Of a stretch of 64,000 bases of DNA, positions 20,523-33,653 are shown one piece after another. How positions within the stretch are numbered: the first letter of the stretch is position 1; the number at the start of each line of letters is the position of its first letter. The position numbers were made by a program, and so were the translations under genes. Under the pieces are notes generated by a model. The model was not told the DNA's origin. It did no database searches and worked only from the letters and a program-made list of their open reading frames with translations. The stretch is from Nigrospora sphaerica. Lineage: Eukaryota; Ascomycota; Sordariomycetes; Amphisphaeriales; Apiosporaceae. Location: the NCBI GenBank assembly GCA_018287875.1, contig JAGVVL010000001.1, positions 7,626,001 to 7,690,000 on the forward strand. Direction: 5' to 3'.

Positions 20523-21849
20523 GGTTGCGGATAGGACGGTTGAATAGGGGCTTCTTCACGTACGCAGACAGAGCTTCAGGATGGGCGAAGAAAAGGCGGC
20601 GCTGGTGGCAAGGTCGGTTGGATATCAGCAGGCGCGATATCGTTTAAGTTATAGAAAACCTACAGGAATGAAAAGGACAAACTGGTGTGCCCGGCTCTCA
20701 GTCACGCCCTTTGTTTGTGCCTGTGAGGATGTTTTGTTGGTATGCTACAACTCGCCCTGCATATGAATGGAGCAAACTCGAGGGGGTTAGTTATATTGAC
20801 CCCGGCCGCCGTGTCACCATCCGGCAGCTGTTGTGGACGAGCCGGCTACCTATGAACATTATGGGACATGATACCAATTACGCTTCATTAAGCCGTAGAA
20901 GGCGCCGCATTCCGGTCACCGGCAAGCTTCACTCACTGGGGACATATCAAAGAAAAGGATGATGATTCCGATTTCTTGGTAAGTGGAAAAGATATCCTGA
21001 GTACCACTCAAGCCTGGCGGCGGCGGGGGTCTTCAGCATTGTAAACTTGATCCAGTTGGAAGACGACGAGCAGCTCGTTCGGGGCGGCGTCCGCCGGAAA
21101 CCCACTATATAGTGGCCAGTCTTGAATGTCCGAGGGCATCAAGCCGAGAACTGCCATCCAAAACTTTTACACCCAAACAAACAACCACGCCAGAGTTTCT
21201 CCCGCCCGGCGCGGTGCCGAGCCAGGCCCTTCGGTAAGCGTCGGATGCTTAGTTGCGGCCTCGGTGACCGACATGGGCAGTAGAATACGCCAGAAGTCGC
21301 CATCGCATAATGCCAGCATCTCCTTTCTATCTGCAACCCCCTCCCCTTTATCGTTTGCGTCGTCGCCCCATGCCCGCCACAGGTGTGGTGCCACGACGGA
21401 AGAAGCAACCAAAGTGTCGCGGGCGTCTGTCGGCAGGAAACATGTGTCTTTGATAGGTGTATATTCGCTAAGCACTTTGGCGTTGAAGGAGGTATAGTGT
21501 TTTTGCCAGTTGAGTCATTCTCATTCGTCGTCTTGTTCGTAGACAAAAATGCTGTCGTGGAACCGCCACCCCCTCACCCCTTATCGTAGGAAGGATGACA
21601 GTGTCCAAATGATATGCAATGCTTATTCCCCCCCTGCTTGAATTCCAGAATGCCGTCGTGTCTTCCCCTTGTACGCCCGCGCGTCCCTCCCCGCCTCCCG
21701 TGCAAGACAAGCGTATCGTATCATCAAAAGGTATCTTTTGCCCGTGTAGATCCGAGACTCCGAAATGTGCCAATCAAACAAGGCTTATCGCAACACAGGC
21801 ACCCCAAACATTACACAAAACTCTTCGATGCTGCCACCACCCCCGCCAC
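20523..21849. other. No recognisable gene
   Basis: Intergenic region upstream of the secreted-protein gene and downstream of the arrestin gene. Frames up to 214 codons occur, but they overlap the arrestin gene or lack domain features. Confidence 0.5.
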
Positions 21850-24606
21850 TCAAGCCCGCCGCTGGGTCAAAGCCCCGGCCATGGTCAGTGTCATGGGCCG
21901 CTGGATCTCGACACTGCGGCTGGGCACCATCCTCCCGCCGGGCGTGCGGGGATTAGCCACGTTCACTCGTCCGTGCTCCACAATGCGGCTGGGCGGCCCG
22001 ATGTCCTCGTCGCCGCTGTCGCTGTCGCCATCGTCGTAGTCGGCCAGTCGAGCAAAGTAGTCGGCCAGGCCGTCCACGCTGGGTGTGCCCACCACGGTGT
22101 CGTACTGTGGTGGGGGCGTCGCCACCGGCGGCGGCGCATCGTCCTCGTAAAAGGACGGCGGCGCAAACGACGGGTAGCGCATCAGGTGGATGGGCCGTTG
22201 CACAGGTTGCGTGCCGCCCGCCTGCGCTTGTGTACCAATGTGTGCCTCGGGCGGCGGCGGTAGAGGTGACGCGTCGACGTTGAGAGGGCTGGCCTCGGCC
22301 GAGGGGATCGTGCCTGTGCTGGATGCCGGTGACGGGTTCGTCGCGATGATGTTGGCATCTGGGCAGCCGCACGTCGCCTGTTGCCGGTACATGGGCTGCT
22401 CAGCACCCGAGTACTCGGGCAAACTAGTGTTGGCCTGCGTGGCGCGGCAGTTGAGCACCGTGAAGGGCGAATCGATGCTGATCTCAAAGTGGCGCCGGCG
22501 CTTGCCTGCCGGATCTTCGGGATCCAGTCGTGAGATTCGCATGACGATCTGGTTCGGCAGTTAGTATCGGCGGCACACGCGCCCCCCTCGAATGGCAGTG
22601 CTTACCTTGATCCAGTGGTACACATTGACATTCTTCCAACTGCAATCTGGATGCAGTCGGACGCTCTTGTCCTTGGCCATCTGCTCGCATGTGGGAATCT
22701 GCACGTTCATCTCGATCTCGGTCGACCCCCAGTAGGACTCGAGGCCCAGATCCAGATCCCCCAGCAGGTTGTCGGACGGTTCGGGGAGCGGTTGGGGAAC
22801 TGTGTGGTTTCTCGACGCCTCCACGCTGCGCCTCCGCGCTGCCGCCATGCGCGCATTGTGCCTCTCGCTGGGCGAAAGCTCGCCGCCGCTCAGGACGCGG
22901 ACGTCCGAGTTCTCAAACTGCTTGTCGAGAGGCTTCCCGGCCGACTTCTCCAGAAGAAGTATCTTTCTGCCTGGGTCCTTGCGGGTCACGCGCCGGTCGT
23001 TTGTCCAGTACTCGATGGACTCCGTCACGTACACCTTAAGCTTGTGCACCTGCACCTTGGCCAGGGGCGTGAGCTTGAAGGCGATAGGGATCTTGGTCCC
23101 GATGGGGAACGACTTCCCCGAAATCATGATATCGTAGTGAAGCTGGTCCTCCCATTGCCGGCTAATGGAGATGGGCTCCGTCATCTCGAGCGACAGCTGA
23201 TCCGGCACCCTGACAATACTTACGTCCTTGGTACCGTGGAGATTGGGCTTGAAAGCGCCCGCGCGTTCAATCACGGCCTCCAGCGCCCACTTTACCGAGC
23301 CAAAATGCAGTTTTGTCGTCTCCAACTGGTGGTGGTCGATGGGCAATTCAAACGCGTACTCGTAGGTGCCGGGGTAAAAGACCTTGTAGCCCTTGGGCGG
23401 CTGGGCAGCGGCGCTCGCACTGGGGGAGTCACCCTTGCCAAAGCTACGCGACTGGTTCGACTGAAGGGAAAGACGCTTCAGCTCTTTGGCCGTCAGGTTG
23501 CCGGCGGGCCTGTTCTTCAGGCCGAGCGACAGCTGCGACTGCGACGGGGTCGACAGGCTGGTCGTCGAGTTGTTTTCCAAGTTGCTTCGTAACGTGTACG
23601 TGCATTGGTTGCCGTAGGGGGTCTCCCAAGACTCGTGCATGGCGTGGAAGAAGGTGAGCACCTGCGTCCGCAGCGACTCCTCCTCATACTGTTCCACCTT
23701 CATGGGCGGGATGCCCTCGGGCCATTCGGTTCTGGCCTTGCCAAAGAGCTTGAGCGTGACCGACTTCAGCTTAACGTTCTTGGAGACGTCAAGCTGGAGC
23801 TTGCCGCGCAGGAGGGCTGTGGAATTTGCCGACTCGTGGCGCATGTGGCCATCGTGTTCGAAACCCGTCAGGAATACATTGGGCTCGGCCAGGATGATGG
23901 AGCATGAGACGCCGCTGCCCGAGGCTACCGGCTTGGGCACCTCGGTCACAGAGCTCATGATGTTCTTGGCGGAGCGTATCGGCATGATGCCGTTTCTTTG
24001 CGACGAGTTCTGGATCGCGGTAGACAACAACGGAGACCGCCGTGTGTCGATCATGGTGGGAGGGGGGACGAACGAGGCCCCGGCGGCGGGAACGGAAATC
24101 ATCGACTCGGGAAGGGTGGCTACGGCGGAATTGGGCCTACTCAGGGCTAACGACTGTGGCCGGGAACTGCTGGTACGCTGGTTCGACGTACTAGGCCGTT
24201 TGGTGGAGGCCCCTGGGCTAGGGGTGGACTCTGTGGCGCCGTGGTGGGAAAAGTGCGACTTGATGGGCGCCAAAAACTTGTCCAGCACAATCCTGGGGGC
24301 CGAGCTTTTCGTAACGAGGTCTGCCTTTGGATCGCAACCTTCAGCTTGCTCGGCGTCCCTCTGAGCCCGGGCTGCCCTGCGTGGTCGTGCGTGGGTGGCG
24401 GACCGCAGGTCGGGGGGGATGTAGCCCGACGGATAGGATACGATGTGAATCGACTGCGGCCTCCGCGTCCTGGGACGGATGTGGGGAGTGGGAAGTGCGG
24501 GCGGTCGAGAGGAGCTCGACTCGGGGTTCCTGCTGGGTCTATAAAAGACGTTGCCGGGGTGCTCAAAAGAGTGTTGTGCACGACGGGAGTGGTCTAGGCC
24601 TGTCAT
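21850..24606 (-). CDS. Alpha-arrestin (arrestin-related trafficking adaptor)
   Basis: Two exons, 24606-22606 and 22548-21850 (donor GTAAGC, CTAAC branch site, CCAG acceptor), giving 899 residues. A disordered Ser/Pro-rich N terminus precedes the arrestin N domain (SIILAEPNVFLTGFEHDG, LRGKLQLDVSKNVKLKSVTL, TYEYAFELPIDHHQLETTK). The arrestin C domain follows (QLHYDIMISGKSFPIGTKI, LKVYVTESIEYWTNDRRV, VYHWIKIVMRISRLD). PY-type motifs for binding Nedd4/Rsp5 ubiquitin ligase are visible: LPEYSG near residue 710 and PPPQYD near 812. Such proteins direct ubiquitination and endocytosis of plasma-membrane transporters and receptors. The C-terminal region is Pro-rich and disordered. Which ART subgroup it belongs to is not decided. 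A long gene-free region lies upstream. Confidence 0.92.
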
Positions 24607-26112
24607 TTTGGTGTACGGTTAGGGAACGACTGTCTTGCACATGATCTTTGCATGGGAAGATGTAGAGAAAGGGAGAGAAAAGGCAGAGGACAGAAGGGGG
24701 TGAGGGGAGCGAATAGGAGGGCAGGTGTATAGCATAAGAGGAAGACGGCGAGCTAGGTAGTAGTTGGTGATAGGGCGCGTGGTGGTATTAGCAGGGACCC
24801 TGCAATGAGTCGCACCAGCAGCCGTTCAACTAGAGGCTCGATCTACACCTGGTGGATTATGCGGCCATGCCCGAACACCCGGCACCGGGCAGTACTTGCG
24901 GCGAGGTGCGCTGGCGGCTCGAGCGGTGAAAGCATCACTGGCGTGTAGGGATCATTGCGGTAGGCCGGGTCGGGGGTAGGGCAAGTGGAGATGGAGGGTG
25001 ACAGCAACAGGAAAGCCGAGCCGGGCAAAGAAGAAAACCGGCAGTGCTAGAGAAGGGGGGGGGGAGCGTGACAGTTGTTGTGGGAGTGAGTGCGTGCGTG
25101 GCCCACGGGCAGGAGCAGACAAGGCGAGGACAGGGAAACATGGAGGGCGGAAAAGACGGAGAGACAACTCGACGTAGATGTCTGTCCGGGTGTGACAGCA
25201 GGACCTCAGAAGAGCAAAAGAGGGCGAGCGGGAAATGGGAACCTACAGGAAGGTGAATCATGCCAAAGTCATTATCCTGATGGGACGGAAGCCGCAGCTC
25301 AGACAGACGACAGCTACACAGACAAGAGCAACGGCAGGCAGGCGACGGTTTGCCGGCCGCGGGTCGCAAATGCGCAGGCAAGCAAACAAGCTCACGCGCG
25401 CGCGCGCAATGGGCTCGAAGGGAAAAAAAGACCTGGTCGAAAAAGTCTGTATCGGGTGCCCCTGGCCGTTCGCCGGCCAACAACAACTCACAGCACGGGT
25501 CTGGCTGTTTGCGGCGCGAACGAAAGGCAAAGGCAAGGATAGGGCCGGGGAGGACGACGAGCGAGTCGGAGCCGGCAGATGAGACGAACGAGCTTTGAGG
25601 GCGCCGGCGGGAGAATGAACTGAGCGATCAGGCTATTCTGCTTCCGCGTTCGTGCTGGGACGCGCGCACTGGTCACGAGCGTCTATTATGTACGGGGGGA
25701 ACCACGGCAGGTCAGAAATGAGGTAACGGGAGTGAATATACGTAGGCAGGCAGGCAAGTAGTCCGGGGCGGGTGGTTGCTGAGTGGAAGATGCTGCAGAT
25801 TGATGCGTCGCTGATGTCGCTCGATTACCTGGAGACGGACGAACACTACGTACGTCGTCCTTCTCGCTGCGGGTGCCGTGCGGTGCCGCCTTTCTTGAGA
25901 AACGGAGACACAGCCCTGCCAATGATCGCCCTATGATGTATTCCTCCCCCAAAGAGGCGTCCGGGGGGCATCGAGAATACCCTGGTAGCCTGGCAGCGCG
26001 GGCTGAGCCCCTCTTTACGGCTTCGTCGGCACTGTTTGGTGCGTACGGTCTGGCCACGTCTGGTCCCGGATCCGGGCAGTCCAGCAGGGAGAGCCACGCA
26101 GAGAGAGAACGG

Positions 26113-26132
26113 GAGAGAGAGAGAGAGAGAGA
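26113..26132. repeat. (GA)n microsatellite
   Basis: Ten uninterrupted GA units inside the gene-free region upstream of the arrestin gene. Confidence 0.9.
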
Positions 26133-27427
26133 CGCAAATGGTGATCAATTCCGTTTTCGCCCTCTCTATCTTTCTCGTTCGCTCTCCGCTTCGCTCCGCT
26201 GGGCCACTCGCCCCATGTCCACCTACCTATGTTTGCTTTGGCATGGACTTCACTATCCGTGCCTAGGGGACTCTCTGACTGCATATACATGGAACTGCAC
26301 GGCACACCTACTGGGAGAAGCCGAAGGTGGCGTGGGTCTCGCTGGCTAGGTACCTCTTCTCCCGCCCGTTCGCGCGCCGCAGCGCCATTCAAAAAGGTGC
26401 GGCTGGCGGGTCGGTTGCGCCGCGCTGATGATGAAGCTATGCGCTGGTGCGCTGACGCGCTGATATCGAGTACACACGCCGGGCACTGCGATGACCGGAC
26501 CGCCAGGGCGGAGGGAGACGGCCGTCCGATGATACTTTTGGGCAGGCGAGTCAGCGCGAGTCAGAAGTCGTCGCTTGAACGAGCCACGCTTGCGGAGGCC
26601 CAGGATGCCGGGCCAATGGCGGCGGCAGAACTACTCCACGTCACGACCATCCCCAGTCACCCTCCACCAAGACAGAAAAAAAGTCTTCTTTTGGCGAATA
26701 CGGCGTAAGAGCGCAGCGCGACCGGGAGATGGGGCTAGTTTGCAAGATACGGCCATGGCATCGAAGCCTCGCAATGACCGCATGGTCTTCCTTGCTTCGC
26801 GTTCCTAGTACATGGAAGTGAGGCACATGGAGGGAAGGGGCAAGCCACAATGTCCACAACCTCTATCCCTGGCTCTGTCGGCATGTGAGGAGAACTGTTC
26901 TGCTGTTCGCACTCGAAGTCATGTCGGCGGACGCCAACGCGCCAATTCGCCAGCACACGAGCCAATGCTCCCACAGGCGGCGAACCCGATATTACCAGTT
27001 TTTCCCGGCCTCTGCTAATAACGGCCTGAAACTGCGGCAGGCATAAAACCACTGGTGTTAGCTCCAATAACCGCGGCGGCCAGCTTCAAACAGGTAAGGG
27101 GCCAGGTTCAGACGGGGAACCGGCTTCCACGGCGCGCACGCAGGCACGGGCTCGGTGCACGGAATTCATGTTGTGTCCCGGAATAGCAACGGAGATGGTG
27201 GTAGCTGTGCCAGGAACCAGGTAACTAACTGCGCTGGTCACGCTCCCGATGCCTCGTCCAGAGGACGACCACGTCGCGGCCCCAGACACTGCCAGGCAAC
27301 CTACTAGACTGTTCCCCAAGCCACGGACGGATTACAGCGCCAGGCGGTGAAACCAGCCACCGGCCAAGCCTGGGTATGCTGTCACGGGCGTCAGATGGCA
27401 AATGGTAATGATGTGACGACAGTATGG

Positions 27428-27448
27428 GTCGTCGTCGTCGTCGTCGTC
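27428..27448. repeat. (GTC)7 microsatellite
   Basis: Seven GTC units; on the minus strand they read as a poly-Asp codon run, but the surrounding frame has no other coding support. Confidence 0.85.
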
Positions 27449-28693
27449 CTTTGGCCACTTGACCCCGGTAAACGGGTAGAGACCGAGCCCCCCGAGCCAC
27501 CGCCGTGGCGAATTGCCGTGCAGCTGCGCGGTGCTCGTCGTTGGCTCTCCTGGTATCTTCCGGGCGGTGTCGGTCAAGCTCGGCGTCGGATTGGCGAGCG
27601 GCGAGCGGGAATGGCGGGAGAAAACTGGGGGGGTCCCGGAGTTGTCGGATGGGGCCAGGATTGGAGATGGAGAGGATGGAGATGCGACGAGATTACCCAC
27701 CTTCTCCATCATGGACCGATTTCGCTCGCTGACGAAAAGCTGCGCCATAACAACGCTGGTCGGCCCCAACACACCCGCAGTAGCTATTGTGCGCAGGGCC
27801 TAATCCAGCTCACCAGCCGATTGGGCTGGCGAGCCAGGCCTCGTTGGAAAGATTCGCACCAGGAACTCTAAACCAAGAGGGCACGGGATCGCAACCGACG
27901 AGATTGTCCTTTTTTCTGTTTTTCCCTGGCAGCCAGGATGGAAGGGTAGACAGGAGAGTAGCGAGTACGGCCAAGGCGCGGACTATACTGTAACGTCCCC
28001 GCGTACTAGGTACTCCCTCGCGCCCGAGGATTTTTAAAGTGTATCGGGTTGCCAATGTTGGCTCCCCGGGCGGCAGTATCCAGTGTTTTGCGCCCCCATC
28101 AGCCGCCAGTGGGTGGCTAGTCCACTTGGCGGGCTTGACCAAAGCCGGGCACAGCAAGCCTGCGAGCCTGGGAGGGCAGTAGTCACCGTCATAGGGGTCC
28201 GGCATACCCTGACACTATTGGGTCGCTGTCTTGGGAGAGATCTGGCATGCCGTGCTATCGTCCTGCAATCTTGGCCTGGAGCTCGATGCTGCCCGACGGG
28301 TGGGGAGTCGAGACCTGCGCCGTTCCCCAGCAGCTCCCCAGGAGAGATTGCGACGCCATGCGCCCGGAGACCACCAGCCGGCCTAGCATCCGAAAGCAGG
28401 ACGCTGGGCTGGGCGGCCGGACGGTAAGGACGAGGTCCAGGTGTGCTTTTTTTGCGTGATCCCGTGTGCCGCTGCCCGTGCGAGCGCTTCCATCGACGGC
28501 CCATTCCAAGGCAGATATGCAAGGCAACGTCAGGCTGATGGACCACTCGGCACGTCCACTCGCCCCCACCCACTGCTCTACCGAGTACATGTACCGACTA
28601 CTACATTTTATACTGCTGTACTGTATGGGCCGCTGTCACTCTGTCTGTCTCCTCGTCGACCTCCCACATTTCTCCAGGTCGAGCCCACGGCCG

Positions 28694-28713
28694 TACACAC
28701 CCACCCACCCACC

Positions 28714-28749
<36 letters not shown>

Positions 28750-28750
28750 C
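28694..28750. repeat. Compound (CCCA)n(CA)n(GA)n microsatellite
   Basis: Adjacent CCCA, CA and GA runs form a polypurine/polypyrimidine and Z-DNA-prone tract in the gene-free region. Confidence 0.9.
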
Positions 28751-30764
28751 AGAACACCACACAACATTAGACCGGCTGGGTGCCAACGACCGCGGGCCCC
28801 TCCAATAGGGATCCCGCATGATGGACGAGAGACACGCTGCTTCCCATCCCATGCCGCGTGAGACGAGCCGACGAGGCCGCGGGCGCCCAACTCTCTGTCG
28901 GCTGCCCAAAACGTGCAATGCCAAGCTTTTCTCCCTCCTGCTTGGGAAATTCCCCAGGGCAACCGCAGCAAAGGCGATCTATGCGAGTCATCCTGTCGCA
29001 TTTGCTGGTTTGCCGTTGGAGGGGGAATGCACGAGTCAGAGATGCGGCCCCCCCCTTCCCAGATCCGACAGATTTTCCTTGTTTCCTATTTCGTACTCTG
29101 TACGCGCATATTGGGGTGACAAGAAAGATTCACATTAGACAGACGACGTTCCTGTCACATGGCCGCTTGGTACCTACGTCTACGGTTTTACTTACCACTT
29201 TTGCCCTGACTACTGCGTATGCCGCTGTGCCGCGTTTCTGCTGCAGTCGGCCGGTTCTCCTTGGCCCCTCGTCGCAACGGAATTGCCGTGCTTGGGAGAG
29301 GGGAATTCAGCCTGGTCTTGGGATCATCTCGTGGGCGGTTATTGGGCAGATCGCCTGCCTGCCGGCCTGCTTCAGGTGCCGTCCGTGCTGGTGCCGTTCC
29401 ACTGGCCACCCTTGACCTTCTCGAAGTGCCCCTTGTTTCTAGCGTGCCCCATACGTCTCTCGCATGCCTACCTCTACAAGACCCAAGACCAGCTGCTACC
29501 CGGTCATCTGGGTTAGCAGCGCGCCGCCGACGCCATAGGCGATCCCAGGGGGGCGGATCGTCCTCGCTACGCCCAAGACTATGGCCATCCGGGTACAAAA
29601 CGGATAACTATAACTGTGGGCGGTCAAGGTGGTTGATGGTGGGGCAAGGAAAGTGAGGCTGACGGGCTGACGGGTAGTAAGTAGGGTTTGAATGGCCTCC
29701 CGGGGAAGCGCTGCAGGTAGGTTCCGTCGTGGTCACCTCACTTCGACTGATGCGCATGAAGAATGCAACGCCGCGTTTTGCCAAAATGGCTGACAGGCTG
29801 CCGACGTAGGCAGCCCTGCGGATACCGAGTCGGGCGTGTCGAAACGCGAAACCATATCGGCGAGCTCGGCCCAACGCCGAGCCTCCTCCGATGGTATTCG
29901 TGGACCATGGCCTCGCGCCTGCGTCCACAATACCCTGATGCCATCGAGGTGGCACCGCCATGCCTGCCGTGTCAATGACAACGAGTTGTGGGAATTGAAG
30001 GGAGGGGAAAGAGGGGGCACGAGACGCGATTCCGGGGACCATTGTGCCACCATCATGCGGTCTAGATCGCCCGGCTACCGTAACGCGGACTACCCGCTGG
30101 TCAGCACGCCCTTGCGGGGGCCGCGTAGCGCTCCTGGCTCCCCACGAAGCTATCCGTCGTGGCGTTCTCAAAATAGGACGCGTCCGACGTCCAGGGACCA
30201 GCGGAGTGCCGCCGGGTCGCGCCGACAACTTTCGTCCCATGATGTTTGCAGGCGCTCTAGCCAGGCACCAAAGGACCACGGGCTGGAGAGCGGCCTGCCC
30301 GAGAGAGCATGCGGAGGACATCGGAACCAACCCTCGTCCGTCTGTGCCGCCCGTATGGATGAACTGAGTTGACGAAATAGATGCTGAGCAGGCTCCGGCG
30401 GCATCCTGCAGGATCACTTGGCTAGAGAAGGACAGTTTGCAAATACGGCTCTGTATTGCCACGGAGAACAGCGACAACAAGGGGCAGGGAGATGCTCGAG
30501 CAGCGACTCCAAACCAGAAAGACTGTCGCGAGGGATAGTTTGGGCCACGAACCAAGCCTATGCCGACGTGGGCAAAGCTAACATGCTACATAAACCCTTT
30601 TCTTTTCACCTTCACCATGCCATAGTCTCCCGCCGTGAGCCGAGGGCAAAGCTACGCTTTGGCCATCCCCCTCGAGGCTTGCGGCCCTTGGCGGCACCGG
30701 GTACGCCCTTCCACATGGCAAATGGCCTCTCGCTGTATTTGCATCCATGCCGTAGGCTCGCGGG

Positions 30765-31662
30765 CTATTTGACGGTGGCCGGGCCGTGCGGCAAGGCGGC
30801 GGCGTTGGACGCGGACCCGTTGGCGGAGCCGGCAGCTTCACTCGCGCCGGCGCGGCCCCTTGCCTCGAGGTCGTCGTCGGCGCAGAAGAGGTCGACGTCG
30901 GCGCCGCTGAGCCACTGCTCCATGTTGTCGTACATGGCGTGCCAGGAGGCAAAGTCGCGCGCCGTCGGCAGGTGGCGGGTGACGGGGTAGCCCAGGGCGC
31001 TCTGGGCGGCGCCGAGGTAGCGGTAGCCCTCGGGGAAGGCGGTGAGGACGTCGGGCGCGAAGACGGGCGCGCGGCGGCCGTCGACGGGCACCACCTTGTC
31101 CTTCTCGTAGAACAGCTTGACGTACTTGGTCTTCCACGCGCCCCCAGCCGCCGCGTCCCGCAGGCAGAAGAAGATGAAGCGGCAGTCGCAGTCGACGTCG
31201 AACTCGACGCCCTCGCCGCCCGCGTCATCGGCCTGGCCCGCCTGCGCCCGGAAGCGCTGCGTGATGGTTGCCTTCATCTTGCCCACGGCGCGCTCGTGGT
31301 CGCGCGAGAGCTCGACCAGCGTGCCGCACTCGCGGTGCATGATGAAGTCGCCGCGGTCCTTGCCGCGCTTCGAGATGGTGATGAAGTCGTCGATCGTCTG
31401 CGCTTTGCTCCACGCTGCGCCGTGTAAGTGTGCCGTGACAAGAAAGTAACGGAGACTCCCCCGCCCCCCCGGGAGTCTACTTACTGGTCCAGACCATGGC
31501 TTCCTGGCAGAAGAGGTTGCGATAGTTCTTCCACTCCGAGGAATCGCGGTAGACGGGCCACCCCTTGCACAACTCGGACACAGCGAGCCGGTCCAGGAGG
31601 TCTTCCGGGGTCCCGTTGATGTGGGAGTACTGGCGTGAATGGGCGTCCTGTGAAGTTGTCAT
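30765..31662 (-). CDS. SnoaL-like (NTF2-fold) domain protein
   Basis: Two exons, 31662-31485 and 31414-30765 (donor GTAAGT, GCGCAG acceptor), giving 275 residues. The junction reads AMVWTTWSKAQTIDDFITISKRG. The N terminus (MTTSQDAHSRQYSHINGTPED) is followed by LLDRLAVSELCKGWPVYRD and WKNYRNLFCQEAMVW, the opening helices of a SnoaL-like fold, then DFDVDC-type beta strands (VEFDVDCDCRFIFFCLRD, WKTKYVKLFYEKDKVVPVDG). A long Tyr/Leu-rich C-terminal part (GYRYLGAAQSALGYPV, MYDNMEQWLSG) ends in an Ala/Gly-rich tail. SnoaL-like domains serve as polyketide cyclases, dehydratases or ligand pockets; here the substrate is unknown. There is no signal peptide, so a cytosolic location is likely. Confidence 0.8.
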
Positions 31663-33653
31663 GATGTCCTGAAAGGGTCGGTCTTTGGGGTCTAAGAAGG
31701 CATTGTAAAGGGGGGATCGTTCAGTGAGTCGTTGGCATTTGTGACACTGTGTTTCGACCGTGCCCCGGTGCCCGTCAGCCTGCTTTATACCGAGCCGCAG
31801 ACACTGGAACCCCTCACAAGCTATCACGACCCCATGCATCCCGTCGGTCCGTACACGACATAGGCATCCCCCCTGGGTCGTCCCCAGGCGGTGTGCAGAC
31901 GAATACTAAGAGCCGGCGCCAGGGGTGAATGCGCCATCGGCATGTTCTGCCACCCAGCTGGAGCAAACCCCAAGTTTAGCCCGTTTTCTTCACACCCCCC
32001 CCCTTTTGGGCGTTTATCTGCGAATCGCAAGCCCGTGACGTTCCCTGCGCCTAGAGGGGCCGCAGAAGAACATGTTGGGCCATCGCTGTATGCCAGAGGA
32101 GCAAAGCAGGCAAGCGGCTCGAGTCCGTCTCGGCGCGAGGTTCTAGTGGCTGGATCCTGTGAGAAGAGGGCAAGCAAAGCTCCCCTGGGACGCGTAGAAG
32201 GGAAGCGGCGGTCCTTCATAGACCGATGGAGGCGAGCGGCACACGCAGCCGTGCCAACCCGACGGGTCGAGGGGACGGAGATAGGCGAGGATGAGGGGCT
32301 CGCGGAAAACATGCCAGTACTTGCCAGTCCAAGGCCATGAGGCAGAAAGTGCGGTTGCTGGTCTCGAGAGCTATGCCGTAGCAAACACGGATGATTCGGA
32401 CAGTGGCTAGACAATCAACACGCCATGTCGGCCTGTTCGTGTAGCGTGGGCGGTTGGTTGCCATCATCGTACTGAGGAATGGGCGGTCTCGCCTCCGGCC
32501 TTGCCTCCGGCCACGCGGGATATAGTCAGGCCGCCAGGGATTCCAATGCAAATGCGCCCCGACCAGGCCCTGCATGTGCGACTCTGCTTGTGCGACGGAA
32601 ACCCATCCCAGGACGGCACGGGTTTGCCCAAGGCCCCCCTTTTGGATGATGCATCGGTTCCGGAGCCGATCCCACACCCATGTCCAGCCAAGGCTCGGCT
32701 CTGAGGCCGACGAGTGGACCAGCGGCGAACCGCTCTCAGATAACCGAGTTGATGCTGCTTTCCATATGTTGCGTACTGGTTCTCGTGACACATAGATGGG
32801 TGTACCGGTCGGCCGGCTTCGAATCCCGCTGTCACCTAACCCCTAAAAATCCGACTACAGGTAGGTTCAGCGGCGCTTGTCCGTTGGAAGGGACGTGGGG
32901 TTCACCAAGGCTCGTTCCAGGAGCCGAGACCAACACGATGACCCGGGCCTCCCGCCGCCATCATCATTCGTCTCGGTGGCCGGCATCTGAATAGGCCTCG
33001 GCCACTCCAAGGCTCGTGGCTATAATGCAAGGGTGTTGGTGTTTGACCTACATAGCTGGGCGGCTGTCTTGTTCGACTCGGAACGCAACAACGCCAAGAG
33101 TATGCAGATCGGGTCGTTAGCTCGTTGTCATGTTTGTCAGTTGCTTGGCCTCCGTGCGATGGCCGCCGGGGACAGTGCCTTAGGTATCACATATCCACCG
33201 TGACACGCATCCAAGGAGGGGCCAATCAGCGAGCGTTGCGCCGTTCCAACAGATCAAGTAGTTTCTATGAGAAGGCGACATGATGACGGCAACTGAGTAG
33301 CTGAAAAGGGCAGCTATTGGCAAAGGGAACTTTCCTGGAAAACCCCCTGCATACTGCATAGCTCAGATCCGAGTGGGCTAGGTAGTTCTCGAAGCAAGGG
33401 AGCCAGGAGCCCAGGTTCTCACACCGCCGGTAGCTATTTCAGACGGGCAAGGGCATTGCATCTTATAAACGCATTTGAAGCAAGGGGCAACCCGCATCGA
33501 AACACATGCCCTGCATAGATTATCTGTCCAAGGCTCATCGCGAGACCATCGCCTGAGTGTCGATAGAAATACTCATAACAGAGTTTAGTTACACCAGGTG
33601 GACAGATTCCTCGTATCCTCCATGTCTCTGGGAGGAGACCAAAATACAACAAC
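31663..33653. other. No recognisable gene
   Basis: Intergenic region between the SnoaL-like and GDSL esterase genes. A TTCGAAT motif near 32818 prompted a check for a tRNA T-arm, but flanking bases do not pair. No coding region supported. Confidence 0.5.

Larger units (their letters stand above)
24607..30764. other. 6.2-kb region without a recognisable gene
   Basis: Many frames up to 315 codons occur on both strands, but none shows domain similarity or a convincing ATG and intron structure. The longest (minus, 29608-30555) lacks an ATG start. Microsatellites are scattered through it (listed separately). It may be the extended promoter and 5' UTR of the arrestin gene on the left, plus non-coding transcripts that cannot be told from sequence. 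Confidence 0.55.

Noticed and set aside
29608..30555. 315-codon open frame on the minus strand
   Set aside because: It has no ATG start, no recognisable domain and low-complexity GC-driven composition; overlapping frames of similar length exist on the other strand.
32805..32835. TTCGAATC motif suggestive of a tRNA T-arm
   Set aside because: The flanking bases do not form the five-pair T stem, and no D-arm, anticodon arm or acceptor stem is present upstream.
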